NCBI GenBank assembly: GCA_964620595.1
Contig: CAZUHP010000001.1
Span: 1-64,000 of the forward strand
DNA from: Desulfocarbo sp964620595
GTDB lineage: Bacteria; Desulfobacterota; Desulfarculia; Desulfarculales; Desulfarculaceae
Direction of reading: 5' to 3'
Length of the DNA stretch: 64,000 bases
Shown here: in pieces, positions 45,484-53,906 of the stretch
How the letters are laid out: each line of letters starts with the position of its first letter
Numbering within the stretch: position 1 is the first letter of the stretch
The notes under the pieces: model-generated
Seen by the model: only the letters and a program-made list of their open reading frames with translations
Databases searched by the model: none
Told to the model about the DNA's origin: nothing
Position numbers and translations under genes: made by a program

Positions 45484-45807
45484 ATGATAGAAGTCACCGA
45501 GAGCGCCAGCAAGGCCATCAAGGCCTTCATGGCGGAGAAGAATCTGGATAGCGCCCTGCGCGTCTATCTACAGAGTGGCGGGTGAGGCGGTCCCAGCCTG
45601 CGTTTGGTTCTGGATGAACCAAAGGACGACGACGAGAGCTTTGAGGTGGACGGCCTGACCTACCTGATCAACAAGGAGCTTTCCCTCCAGAGCGGCAACG
45701 TGAAGGTGGATTTCATCGATAACGGTTGGCAGCAGGGCTTCACCCTGACCCCGGAGAAGCCCCTGGCCAGCGGTCCCAGCGCCTGCGGCAGCACCTGTAG
45801 CTGCTAG
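45484..45807 (+). CDS. HesB/IscA-like selenoprotein (in-frame UGA decoded as selenocysteine)
   Basis: 107 residues when the in-frame TGA at 45583-45585 (codon 34) is read as selenocysteine. The frame before it (IEVTESASKAIKAFMAEKN ... RVYLQSGG) and after it (GGPSLRLVLDEPKDDDESF ... VDGLTYLINKELS ... VDFIDNGWQQGF) is one continuous A-type FeS carrier. Sec34 takes the place of the first of the three conserved IscA cysteines; the C-terminal pair is Cys105 and Cys107 (with Cys101). An 8-bp hairpin 18 bases after the TGA fits a bacterial SECIS. A good ribosome binding site (AAAGGA), a promoter upstream and a UUCG terminator downstream frame exactly this region. HesB-like selenoproteins are a known group in anaerobic bacteria. 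Conventional annotation would split or truncate it. Confidence 0.92.
45603..45623 (+). promoter_or_regulatory. Bacterial SECIS element
   Basis: TTTGGTTC (45603-45610) pairs perfectly with GAACCAAA (45616-45623) around the loop TGGAT. It starts 18 bases after the UGA, so its loop is ~26 bases away, inside the window used by SelB. The apical loop contains G residues as expected. Confidence 0.82.
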
Positions 45808-45828
45808 TCAGCCCTGTCAGGCAAAGGG

Positions 45829-45866
45829 GACGGGTCCCGTTCGCGGGGCCCGTCTCCTTGATTTTT
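45829..45866 (+). terminator. Intrinsic terminator with UUCG tetraloop
   Basis: An 11-bp stem (45829-45839 with 45844-45854, one G-T pair) is capped by TTCG and followed a few bases later by ATTTTT. It ends the selenoprotein transcript. Confidence 0.92.
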
Positions 45867-45879
45867 GGGGGGAAGGGGG

Positions 45880-46353
45880 TCAGGCCAACAGCGCCCCGGC
45901 CCGTTGGGCCAACTTTTGGGCCGCGGCGTCCGGCGAGCCGGCCAGCGCCTGCTGCACCGCCTCCAGGCAGGCCCGCACCACCGGCTCCAGCGCTTGGCTG
46001 CGGCGCAGTTGGGCCTCCAGGCAGGCCAGGTCCGCCTCCAGGTCTGCGGCGGCCTTGCCCGAAAGGCCGGCAGGAGCGGCGGCCTTGATCTCCGCCAGCA
46101 AGGAGCCCAGGTCCTGGCCCGCGGCCCCGGCGGCAGGCGCGGCCTCGGCCAGCAGCTCCCGGCCGGCGGGGGTGAGGCGCACCTTGCCGTCCAGGCTCAC
46201 CATCTCCAACAGGCCCTGGGCCATGAGGTCGGTGGCCAGGGCCTCGGTGGCGTTGCGGTCCAGGTCCAGGGCGCTGCCCGCCTCCCACATGCTGGCGGTT
46301 TCCCCGGCCTGGGCTATGTGGTGCAGGTAGTTCCGGCTCTGCTCGTCTGCCAT
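45880..46353 (-). CDS. Uncharacterised helical protein with winged-helix-like N-terminus
   Basis: 157 residues. Residues ~1-70 look like a small winged-helix domain: RNYLHHIAQAGETASMWEAG, then ATDLMAQGLLEMVSLDGKVR and LTPAGRELLAE. The rest is Ala/Leu-rich helix (LEADLACLEAQLRRSQALEP). No catalytic residues are recognised. GGGAG precedes the ATG. It could be a regulator, but there is no direct evidence of DNA binding. It converges with the selenoprotein gene and diverges from the radical SAM gene. Confidence 0.7.
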   Translation of the reverse strand: MADEQSRNYLHHIAQAGETASMWEAGSALDLDRNATEALATDLMAQGLLEMVSLDGKVRLTPAGRELLAEAAPAAGAAGQDLGSLLAEIKAAAPAGLSGKAAADLEADLACLEAQLRRSQALEPVVRACLEAVQQALAGSPDAAAQKLAQRAGALLA

Positions 46354-46515
46354 GGCTGCTCCCAAAGTGCGGGTTGGTCCGGTTGTTTTCCAGCCTGACA
46401 CGGGGCCTTGGGCCGGGTCAAGCTCCGGCCGGGGCCCCGGGCGGCGTGGCCCGGCCGGGCCCGGCGTGGTATGATGCCGAATTGTGGAGCCAAAGCGAAT
46501 AAATAGGGGGCAAGG

Positions 46516-48312
46516 GTGTCTCGGGTGAGCTGGGCCCTGCGGGAGCACCACCAAAAGATACTGAGCCAGGAGCACGGGGCCCAGGTGAAGGACCCCGGCG
46601 GCCGGCTCAAGGTGGTGGTGCTCTATCCCAATACCTACCAGGTGGGCATGGCCAACCTGGGCCTGGCCGTGGTCTACCGCCTCTTGAACTCCCGGCCCGA
46701 TGCGCTTTGCGAACGCGCCTTTTTGCCCGGCCGCCGGGAGCAGGCCATTTACGCCAGGACCGGCGACCCCCTGGCCAGCCTGGAGTCCTCGCGCCCGGTG
46801 GCGGAGTTCGACCTGGTGCTGGCCACGCTCGCCTTTGAGAACGACGCGCCCAACCTGGCCGCCATGCTGGACCACGCCGGCCTGGGCCTGTATGCCGAGA
46901 GGCGCCGGGGGCCCCTGGTGATCGCCGGCGGGGTGGCGGCCATGCTGAACCCCGAGCCCTATGCCCTCTTGGTGGACGGCCTGCTTCTGGGCGAGGCCGA
47001 GGTGGTGCTGGAGCCTTTTGTGGAGGCCTTCCTCGGCCTGGGGGAGGTCTCCCGGGACGAGGCGCTTCTCAAGCTGGCCCAGGAGGTGACCGGCTTTTAC
47101 GCGCCCCGTTTCTACCGGCCGGCCTACAACCAGGACGGCACCCTGGCCTCGTTCACCCCCCTGGCCGAGGTGCCCGCCCGCATCCGGGCGCCCAAGTACC
47201 GCGGCCCGGCGGCGGGCCTGGCCAAGAGCGTGGTGCGGGCGCGGGGCGCGGCCCAGGGCCGCGGCCGGCCGCCCGAGTTCGGCGACATGACGCTCATCGA
47301 GGTGGGCCGGGGCTGCGGCCACGGCTGCCGCTTCTGCGCGGCCGGCCACGTGCTGCGTCCCCCGCGCTTGGGCCGGGGCCGGGACTTCGTGGCCGTGGCC
47401 CGGGCCGGCGCCCTCTCCGAAGAGGGAGGCGGGGGCAAGGTGGGCCTGGTGTCGGCCGCGGTGAGCGACCTGCCCGGCGGGGACGAGTTGGCCCGGGCCG
47501 TGTTGCTGGCCGGCGGCCGGGTCTCGGTGTCTTCCCTCAGGGCCGACCGCCTCTCCCCGGAGCTGGCCCGCGCCCTGGCCCAGAGCGGCACCCGCACCGT
47601 GGCCCTGGCGCCCGAGGCGGGCAGCGCCCGCTTGCGGCGGGTGATCAACAAGCACCTCGGCGAGGAGGAGTTGTTCCGCGCGGTGGAGATACTGATCGGC
47701 CAGGGAATCCTCAACCTCAAGCTCTACTTCATGGTGGGGCTTCCCACCGAGACCCAGGCCGACGTGAACGAACTGGTGGACCTGGTGCAGCGGCTGCGCC
47801 AACAGGTGGTGAGTCAGGCCAGGGCCCAGGGAAGGCTGGGCCAGGTGGCGGTGAGCCTCAACGCCTTTGTGCCCAAGCCCTGGACCCCCTTCCAGTGGGA
47901 GCCCATGGCCCCCCTGCCTCTGGTGAAGGAGCGCATGGCCCTGGTCAAGAAGAGGCTCAGCCGGCTGGCCAACCTCAAGGTCACCACCGACGTGCCCAAG
48001 TACGCCCGCCTGCAGGCGGCCATCTCCCGGGGCGACCGCCGGCTGGGGCCCCTCATCGCCGCCCTGGCCAGGGACCACCAGCCCCGGCGGGCCGAGGCGG
48101 AGCTGGGCCTGGACCTGGACTTCTACGCCGCCCGCCGCCGCCGGCGGGACGAGCTTTTGCCCTGGGCCTTTGTTGACCACGGCATCGGGGAGGACTACCT
48201 TTGGGCCGAGGCCCAGCGGGCCTTTGCCGAAAAGGAGTCGCCCCCCTGCGACCCGGCCAAGTGCCGGCGCTGCGGGGTGTGCGAGGGGGAGCGCACCGCC
48301 GGAACCCCCTGA
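46516..48312 (+). CDS. B12-binding-domain radical SAM protein (TIGR03960-like)
   Basis: 598 residues. The N-terminal ~200 residues resemble a cobalamin-binding fold (LKVVVLYPNTYQVGMANLGL and VIAGGVAAMLNPEPYALLVDGLLLGE). The radical SAM domain carries EVGRGCGHGCRFCAAGH (CxxxCxxC). A C-terminal part ends with clustered cysteines (CDPAKCRRCGVC), a possible extra FeS or metal site. The start is GTG at 46516; a GTG three codons later is also possible. An extended -10 TATGAT occurs near 46470. The family lacks a firmly proven reaction, although relatives are coupled to a DUF2344 protein and tRNA/rRNA metabolism. Confidence 0.85.
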   Translation: MSRVSWALREHHQKILSQEHGAQVKDPGGRLKVVVLYPNTYQVGMANLGLAVVYRLLNSRPDALCERAFLPGRREQAIYARTGDPLASLESSRPVAEFDLVLATLAFENDAPNLAAMLDHAGLGLYAERRRGPLVIAGGVAAMLNPEPYALLVDGLLLGEAEVVLEPFVEAFLGLGEVSRDEALLKLAQEVTGFYAPRFYRPAYNQDGTLASFTPLAEVPARIRAPKYRGPAAGLAKSVVRARGAAQGRGRPPEFGDMTLIEVGRGCGHGCRFCAAGHVLRPPRLGRGRDFVAVARAGALSEEGGGGKVGLVSAAVSDLPGGDELARAVLLAGGRVSVSSLRADRLSPELARALAQSGTRTVALAPEAGSARLRRVINKHLGEEELFRAVEILIGQGILNLKLYFMVGLPTETQADVNELVDLVQRLRQQVVSQARAQGRLGQVAVSLNAFVPKPWTPFQWEPMAPLPLVKERMALVKKRLSRLANLKVTTDVPKYARLQAAISRGDRRLGPLIAALARDHQPRRAEAELGLDLDFYAARRRRRDELLPWAFVDHGIGEDYLWAEAQRAFAEKESPPCDPAKCRRCGVCEGERTAGTP

Positions 48313-48320
48313 AAGGCGAT

Positions 48321-50069
48321 ATGAGCGAGAACGAACTGGACATAACCGGCAACCCCCGGGCGGTGCTCGACCTGGAAAAGCGCGACCCGGCCCGGGCCGA
48401 GGCCCTGTGGAACGGGCTCAGCCGCGAACAGCGCCTGCGCACGGTGTTGGCCGCGCCGGCGCTGGAGCGCCTGCGGCTCATCACCCTGGCCCGGGACGCC
48501 CGGGCCCTGGTGCGCGAGATGGCGCCGGACGACTTTGCCGCCACCGTGCTGGAGCTGGGGCCGGAGGACGCCGGCCTGCTCTTGGCCCGCTCCACCGACG
48601 AGCAGCTCACCTACCTCCTGGACCTCACCGGCTGGGTCAAGGAGAAGTTCGCGCCCGACCGCTACGCGGTGTGGCTGCCGCTCCTCTTGGAGGGCGGCAG
48701 CGAGCGCCTGGCGCGCTGGCTGAGGAGCGTGGACCTGGAGGTGCTTACCCTGCTGGCCGCCCACTGGTTCCGGGTGGTCAAGTTCCTGCCCAGCCAGGAG
48801 CAGCAGGAGCCCCCCGACGACCTGCCCCAGTTCACCCTGGACGGGGTGTACTTCATCGAGTTCCGCAATGACAAGACCGCCGCCTTCGTGGCCCAGGTGC
48901 TGGTGCTCCTGAAGAGCGAGCTGCCCGATCTCTACGGCCGGCTGCTGGAGGCCATGCTCTGGGAGTCCGCCGCCCAACTCGCCGAAGACGCGGTGCGCTG
49001 GCGGCGGGGTAGGCTCATGGACCTGGGCTTCCCGGACCGGCTGGAGGCCCTGGAGCTGTGGGCCAGGCCCCTGCCCGGCGAGGCCGACTGGAAGCGGCTG
49101 GCTCCCAAGACCGAGCTGGGCTTTCCCGAGCGGGTGCAGCCCCGCTCCGACCGGGCGGTCGCGCTGCTGCCCCGGGACGAGCTGCTGCCCGCCCTGGCCG
49201 CCGAACTCAGCGGCGAACAGGCCGACGCCCTGCGGGCCGAGCTGGCCTATGTGGCCAACTGCGGGGTGGTGGCCCTGGAGGCGGACCCGGCCCAGCCCGA
49301 GCAGGTCGCCCGCGCCGCCCGGGAGAGCCTGGGCATGGCCAACCTGGGCCTGGGCCTTGTGTCCGGCGGCGATCTGGGCCGCGCCCGGGAGATAATCTCC
49401 CGGGTGGGGGTGGCCGCCCTGGCCCGCCAGGGCGCCGCCGCCCTGCGCGAGCTGAACCGCCGGGCCTGGAACCTGGTCAGCCGGGGCTGGCTCCAGCGGG
49501 TGCCCATCGGCCTGCACGTGCTGGACCACCCCCTGGACCGGCAACTGGCCGGCCTGCTCTTCCAGCGGCCGCGCTGCTATGACTCCGGCTTGGGCCAGGG
49601 CCGCGAGTATCGCGCCTTCCACGGCCTGGCCGATGTGGAGATGGCCCGCCGGGCCGTGGCCCGGGCCGAGTTCTGGGGCGTGGTGCTATTCGACCTCATG
49701 GGGCTGGACCAGGAGCAGGTGGCCGGGCTCATGCGCGCCAAGGTGTGGCCCGAGGACCGCCGCGAGATCAAGATCAGCTCCATCCTGGGCACCTGGCTGG
49801 CCCGCCGGGCCCTGGGCCTGCCCGGCCTGGAGCCCCTGCCGCCGGCGGCCCTGAACCGGGCGGTGGAGCTGATCCAGCAGGGCCTGGCCGGCCCCCTGTC
49901 CCGGGAGGTGCTGGATTCCTGCCGGGCCCTGGAAGACCCGGCCGAGGCCGCCCTGGCCGGGGAGCTGCTGCGCGGGGTGCTGGCCAGGCTGCGGGAGGAG
50001 CTGGGCGGCCTGGACCCCTCGGCGGTGCTGGAGCCCGCCTTCTTGAGCGGCCTGGTGGTGGAGCGCTAG
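48321..50069 (+). CDS. DUF6178 family protein, function unknown
   Basis: 582 residues, mostly helical, Leu/Ala/Arg-rich and without signal peptide or membrane segments. It begins SENELDITGNPRAVLDLEKR and includes EMAPDDFAATVLELGPEDAG and RREIKISSILGTWLARRALG. It matches what is generally labelled DUF6178 in Desulfobacterota genomes. The start at 48321 follows the radical SAM stop by eight bases and abuts ubiE, so the three probably form one transcript. No motif suggests an enzymatic role. Confidence 0.8.
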   Translation: MSENELDITGNPRAVLDLEKRDPARAEALWNGLSREQRLRTVLAAPALERLRLITLARDARALVREMAPDDFAATVLELGPEDAGLLLARSTDEQLTYLLDLTGWVKEKFAPDRYAVWLPLLLEGGSERLARWLRSVDLEVLTLLAAHWFRVVKFLPSQEQQEPPDDLPQFTLDGVYFIEFRNDKTAAFVAQVLVLLKSELPDLYGRLLEAMLWESAAQLAEDAVRWRRGRLMDLGFPDRLEALELWARPLPGEADWKRLAPKTELGFPERVQPRSDRAVALLPRDELLPALAAELSGEQADALRAELAYVANCGVVALEADPAQPEQVARAARESLGMANLGLGLVSGGDLGRAREIISRVGVAALARQGAAALRELNRRAWNLVSRGWLQRVPIGLHVLDHPLDRQLAGLLFQRPRCYDSGLGQGREYRAFHGLADVEMARRAVARAEFWGVVLFDLMGLDQEQVAGLMRAKVWPEDRREIKISSILGTWLARRALGLPGLEPLPPAALNRAVELIQQGLAGPLSREVLDSCRALEDPAEAALAGELLRGVLARLREELGGLDPSAVLEPAFLSGLVVER

Positions 50070-50789
50070 ATGCAGGAGGCAGAGCAACTGCGCCAGGTGC
50101 GGCGCATCTTCAACCAGGTGGTGCCGGTCTACGACCTGCTCAACCGCGCCCTCAGCCTGCGGGAGGACGTGCGCTGGCGGCGCTTCGTGGCCCGGGCCCT
50201 CCGCCTGGGCTCCACCGGCCGGGTGCTGGACGTGGCCACCGGCACCGGGGACCTGGCCCTGGCCATCGCGGCCCGGCCCGAGCGCCCCCTGGTGGTGGGC
50301 CTGGACCTGGTGCCCGCCATGCTGGGCCCGGCCAAGCGCAAAATAGCCAAGAGGCGGGCCCGGGTGGCGCTCACCTGCGGCGACGGCACCAGGCTTCCCT
50401 TCCCGGAGGCCAGCTTCGACGCGGTGACCATCGCCTTTGGCATCCGCAACATTCCCCGCCGGGGCGAAGCCCTGGCCGAGATGCACCGGGTGCTGGCGCC
50501 CGGCGGCCGGCTCTACGTGTTGGAGTTCGCCACCCCGGAAAAGCCCCTGGTCCGCCGCCTGTACCGGCTCTACCTGCGTTCCTGGCTGCCGGCCCTGGGC
50601 GGGCTGGTCTCCGGCGACGGCGCCTCCTACCAGTACCTGGCCCACACCATCCTGGAGTTCCCCTCTCCCCCCCGCTTCCGGCGGGAGATGGCCGAGGCGG
50701 GCTTCGTGGCCGCCCGCTCCCATGCCCTCACCCACGGCATCGCCTGGGTGCACGTGGGCGAGAAGCCGGCCGCAGGGCCGGCGGCGTGA
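50070..50789 (+). CDS. ubiE: Demethylmenaquinone/ubiquinone methyltransferase
   Basis: 239 residues of the UbiE/MenG SAM-dependent methyltransferase family. Features: IFNQVVPVYDLLNRALSLRED, SAM-binding motif VLDVATGTGDLALAIA, FDAVTIAFGIRNIPRRGEAL, and YRLYLRSWLPALGGLVSGDGASYQYL near the end. In an anaerobe it most likely methylates demethylmenaquinone to menaquinone, the quinone reducing APS reductase through Qmo. The start codon directly follows the preceding stop. Confidence 0.93.
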   Translation: MQEAEQLRQVRRIFNQVVPVYDLLNRALSLREDVRWRRFVARALRLGSTGRVLDVATGTGDLALAIAARPERPLVVGLDLVPAMLGPAKRKIAKRRARVALTCGDGTRLPFPEASFDAVTIAFGIRNIPRRGEALAEMHRVLAPGGRLYVLEFATPEKPLVRRLYRLYLRSWLPALGGLVSGDGASYQYLAHTILEFPSPPRFRREMAEAGFVAARSHALTHGIAWVHVGEKPAAGPAA

Positions 50790-50908
50790 ACCGGCCTCCC
50801 CACAGCCCCCGGCGCCCCGCCAAGGCGCGGACGACCCGGCGCACAAACCCCGCTCTCCCCGCCGTCGCGGCTGGCGCTTTCCGGTGCCAGGTTGTAACAT
50901 AGGGCGCC

Positions 50909-52756
50909 ATGGTCAAGAAAATGCTCATCAACGCCTTGGACCCCGAGGAATTGCGGGTGGCCCTGGTCGAGGACGGCCGGCTGGAGGGCTTCTTCGCGGA
51001 GACCGCCGCCCGCGAGCAGACCCGGGGCAACATCTACAAGGGCGTGGTGGCCAACATCGAGCCCAGCCTGCAGGCCGCCTTTGTGGACTATGGCGGCGCC
51101 CGCCACGGTTTCCTGCAGATAAGCGACGTGCGGCCCGAGCTGTATCTCGGCGAGCGGGCGCCGGAAAGGGGCCTGCCCCCCATCAAGGAGGTGATGCGCC
51201 GGGGCCAGGAACTGCTGGTACAGGTGGTCAAGGAGGAGACGGGCAACAAGGGCGCCAGCCTGACCACCTACCTGTCCCTGCCCGGGCAGGTGCTGGTGGT
51301 CACCGTGGGGCGGGAGGCCTGGGGGGTGTCGCGCAAGATCGACGCCGAGGCCGAGCGCAGCCGGGTGAGGAAGGTGCTGGGCGACATGAAGCTGCCCGAG
51401 GGCCTGGGGGTGATCGCCCGCACCGCGGCCGAGGGCCGGCCCAAGAAGGACATCCAGGCCGAGGTGCGGCTCTTGCTGCGCCTGTGGGAGGACATCAAGA
51501 AGCGCGCCCAGAAGGCCAAGGCACCCAGCCTGATCCACAAGGAGCAGGAGCTGGCGGTGCGGGCGGTGCGCGATCTGTTCACCAGCGACGTGACCGAGAT
51601 ACTGGTGGACCACCCCGAGGTGCACGCCCGGGTGGAGCGCTTCGTGAGCCTGGCCAATCCCCGGCGCAAGAGCGCGGTGAAGCTCTACCGCGAGCAGCGG
51701 CCCATCTTCGCCAAGTACGAGATCGAGGAGCAGCTCCAGAGCATCTACCAGCCCCAGGTGCGCCTGGCCTCGGGCGCGGGCATAGTGATCCACCCCACCG
51801 AGGCCCTGGTCACGGTGGACGTGAACTCGGGCAAGGCCATCAAGGGCAAGGAGATCGAGGAGACCGCGCTCAACGTGAACCTGGAGGCCGCGGCCGAGAT
51901 AGCCCGCCAGCTCCGCCTGCGGGACCTGGGCGGGCTCATCGTCATAGATTTCATCGACATGCGCGAGCGCAAGCACCAGCGCCAGGTGCTCAAGAAGCTC
52001 AAGGAGGAGCTGAAGAAGGACAAGGCCAAGGTCACGGTGGGCAGCTTCAGCCGCTTCGGGCTCATTGAGCTTTCCCGCCAGCGCATCCGGCCGCCGGTGG
52101 ACTTCGGCTCCACCCGCCTCTGCCCCTATTGCCAGGGCCGGGGGGTGCTGCGCACCCCCGAGGCGGTGGGCCGCAGCGTGCTGCGCAGCCTGGAGCGCAA
52201 GCTGGGCAAGGGCTCGGAGGGGGGGCTCAAGGTGTGCCTGTCTCCGGAGACGGCCCACTACCTGACCAATGCCAAGCGCTCCGACCTGGTGCGCCTGGAG
52301 GCCAAGAGCGGGGTGTGCCTGGAGGTGGTGGCCGAACCGGGCCTGGGGCCGGAGGAGGTGCGGCTGGTGAGGTGCGAGCCCGCCTGGCCGGTGCCCCTCC
52401 CGCCACCCGCCCCCACGGCCTCCTCGCCCCCCCCGTCTGCGGCCGAGGCCGGCCAGGGGGAGGAGGCCGCGGCCCCTTCAGCGCCGCCGGAGCAACCCAA
52501 AGCGAAAAGCCAGCGCAAAAAGCAAGCGCGCAAGCCGCGCAAGGCCAAGCCCCGGCCAAAGGCCCAGGACCAATCCGCCCCCCCCGCCCCCTCCGCCCCC
52601 CCCGGCTCCCAGGCTGCGGGCAGGGAAGGGCCTGGCGATCAGGCGGAAAAGCCCGAAGCAGAGGCCAAGCCCAAGCGCCGCTCCCGCCGCCGCCGTCCCC
52701 GCCGCCGCCGCAAGTCCGCGGCCCAGACCTCGGGTCAGGGTGAGACGGCGTCCTGA
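50909..52756 (+). CDS. rng: Ribonuclease G/E
   Basis: 615 residues. N-terminal S1 domain (NIYKGVVANIEPSLQAAFVD), RNase H-like and DNase I-like core with EQLQSIYQPQVRLASGAGIV, and the catalytic VTVDVNSGK and VIDFIDMRE segments. A zinc-link CPYCQGRGVL follows. Beyond the catalytic core there is a ~120-residue Pro/Lys/Arg-rich tail ending RRRRPRRRRKSAA, which resembles an RNA-binding scaffold of RNase E more than compact RNase G. It acts in rRNA maturation and mRNA decay. Confidence 0.95.
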   Translation: MVKKMLINALDPEELRVALVEDGRLEGFFAETAAREQTRGNIYKGVVANIEPSLQAAFVDYGGARHGFLQISDVRPELYLGERAPERGLPPIKEVMRRGQELLVQVVKEETGNKGASLTTYLSLPGQVLVVTVGREAWGVSRKIDAEAERSRVRKVLGDMKLPEGLGVIARTAAEGRPKKDIQAEVRLLLRLWEDIKKRAQKAKAPSLIHKEQELAVRAVRDLFTSDVTEILVDHPEVHARVERFVSLANPRRKSAVKLYREQRPIFAKYEIEEQLQSIYQPQVRLASGAGIVIHPTEALVTVDVNSGKAIKGKEIEETALNVNLEAAAEIARQLRLRDLGGLIVIDFIDMRERKHQRQVLKKLKEELKKDKAKVTVGSFSRFGLIELSRQRIRPPVDFGSTRLCPYCQGRGVLRTPEAVGRSVLRSLERKLGKGSEGGLKVCLSPETAHYLTNAKRSDLVRLEAKSGVCLEVVAEPGLGPEEVRLVRCEPAWPVPLPPPAPTASSPPPSAAEAGQGEEAAAPSAPPEQPKAKSQRKKQARKPRKAKPRPKAQDQSAPPAPSAPPGSQAAGREGPGDQAEKPEAEAKPKRRSRRRRPRRRRKSAAQTSGQGETAS

Positions 52757-53393
52757 TCTTTCGTTCTGTTTTGTTTTCGCCATGCGGTGTGCCGTTGGGC
52801 GTTTTGGCCCAGGGGCCGCTGGGTTGTGCGCGGCGGCCGGAGGGCTGGACCAGGCTTTTGGCCTGGCGCTGAGCCATGGGTGCCGGGCCTGGGCGGCAGG
52901 GGTGTGGCCTGGCGGGGTATTGTTTAAAAAATAGTAGTTATTTGTGTATGTTGTACGCGCAAGCCCCGGCCGGGGCCCTGGGGAATCTGCTTGTGATGTT
53001 ATTTACAATTTTTCTTGACAATGCCGCTAGGGGTAGGTTAGAAAGTGGTTCGAAATCCCCAATGAGTAGACGCTGGGTGGGTGATGCCTCTGGGGGGCAG
53101 CATCGCCGGCCGGTTAGGGAAGGGAAGGCGGCGTCCAAGTCAAGAGAGCGGGCGCTGCTTTCAGGCCAAGGGGGAGGAACTGGCTAGATTGTTCCAACCC
53201 GCACAAAGGGTGTAACAAGCCGGGTCGGCCGGAAGGGGCGGCTGCGGCTGGTTATAGAGTTATCAGGAACCCAAAAGTTCCAAGGAGGTGTGTTTAGGTA
53301 AGGATGTAAGGACATGTGGCTTCGGGCTTCTCTGGCCCGGGCCAAGTCATCAGGTTGTGAGAATAACAACCACAATTCAACGGAGGAAACTGA
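52757..53393 (+). other. Long non-coding leader/intergenic region of aprBA
   Basis: 637 bases without a convincing gene. It contains a long AT-rich segment around 52918-53020 and the predicted aprB promoter. The following ~340-base leader includes an 8-bp hairpin (53080-53087 with 53100-53107) and a GGAAC/GTTCC hairpin near 53267-53280. It also holds an orphan AAGGAGG at 53282-53288. The short open frames seen here look accidental. Confidence 0.7.
53015..53044 (+). promoter_or_regulatory. Probable main promoter of aprBA
   Basis: Perfect TTGACA (53015-53020), 18-base spacer, TAGAAA (53039-53044), preceded by AT-rich sequence like an UP element. This would give a ~340-base 5' leader before aprB. 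Confidence 0.6.
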
Positions 53394-53849
53394 ATGCCAA
53401 GCTTCGTAATGGTGGAAAAGTGCGATGGCTGCAAGGGTCAGGACAAGACCGCTTGCATGTACATCTGCCCGAACGACCTGATGCTCCTGGACAAGGACGG
53501 GTCGATGGGTTATGGGGAGATGAAGGCCTTTAACCGCGACCCCAGCATGTGCTGGGAGTGCTACAACTGCGTCAAGATCTGCCCCCAGCAGGCCATTGAC
53601 GTGCGCGGCTATGCCGACTTCGTGCCCATGGGCGCCTCCTGTGTCCCCCTGCGCGGCTCCCAGGACATCATGTGGACGGTGAAGTTCCGCGATGGTTCGG
53701 TGAAACGGTTCAAGTTCCCCATCCGGACCACTCCCGAGGGCAGTGCCGAGCCGATGGGCGGCTATGAAGAGGGTGACGGCGATATCAACAGCATCAACCT
53801 CATGACCGAGCCCAAGTCGGCCGGCGTGGACCAGATGCCCACTCTCTAA
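53394..53849 (+). CDS. aprB: APS reductase beta subunit (ferredoxin-like)
   Basis: 151 residues. Two [4Fe-4S] cluster motifs: CDGCKGQDKTACMYICP near residue 9 and CWECYNCVKICPQQAI near 50, followed by a C-terminal tail that wraps the alpha subunit (GSVKRFKFPIRTTPEGSAEP). It passes electrons from Qmo to the FAD of AprA for reduction of adenosine 5'-phosphosulfate to sulfite and AMP. GGAGG precedes the ATG. Followed 57 bases later by aprA. Confidence 0.97.
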   Translation: MPSFVMVEKCDGCKGQDKTACMYICPNDLMLLDKDGSMGYGEMKAFNRDPSMCWECYNCVKICPQQAIDVRGYADFVPMGASCVPLRGSQDIMWTVKFRDGSVKRFKFPIRTTPEGSAEPMGGYEEGDGDINSINLMTEPKSAGVDQMPTL

Positions 53850-53906
53850 ACTCTGGCTGTCGCTAAAGACGAAAAAGCCCTCAAGTTATTGGAGGAGGAA
53901 CAAAGC

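Noticed and set aside
45484..45585. HesB-like gene as a nonsense-mutated pseudogene
   Set aside because: The TGA falls on a conserved Cys position, a SECIS-like hairpin lies at the right distance, and the frame is intact on both sides.
53288..53533. 81-codon frame overlapping the aprB start, and a 31-codon frame starting near 53314
   Set aside because: No suitable start spacing from the orphan Shine-Dalgarno, shadow-like composition, and overlap of aprB in another frame.
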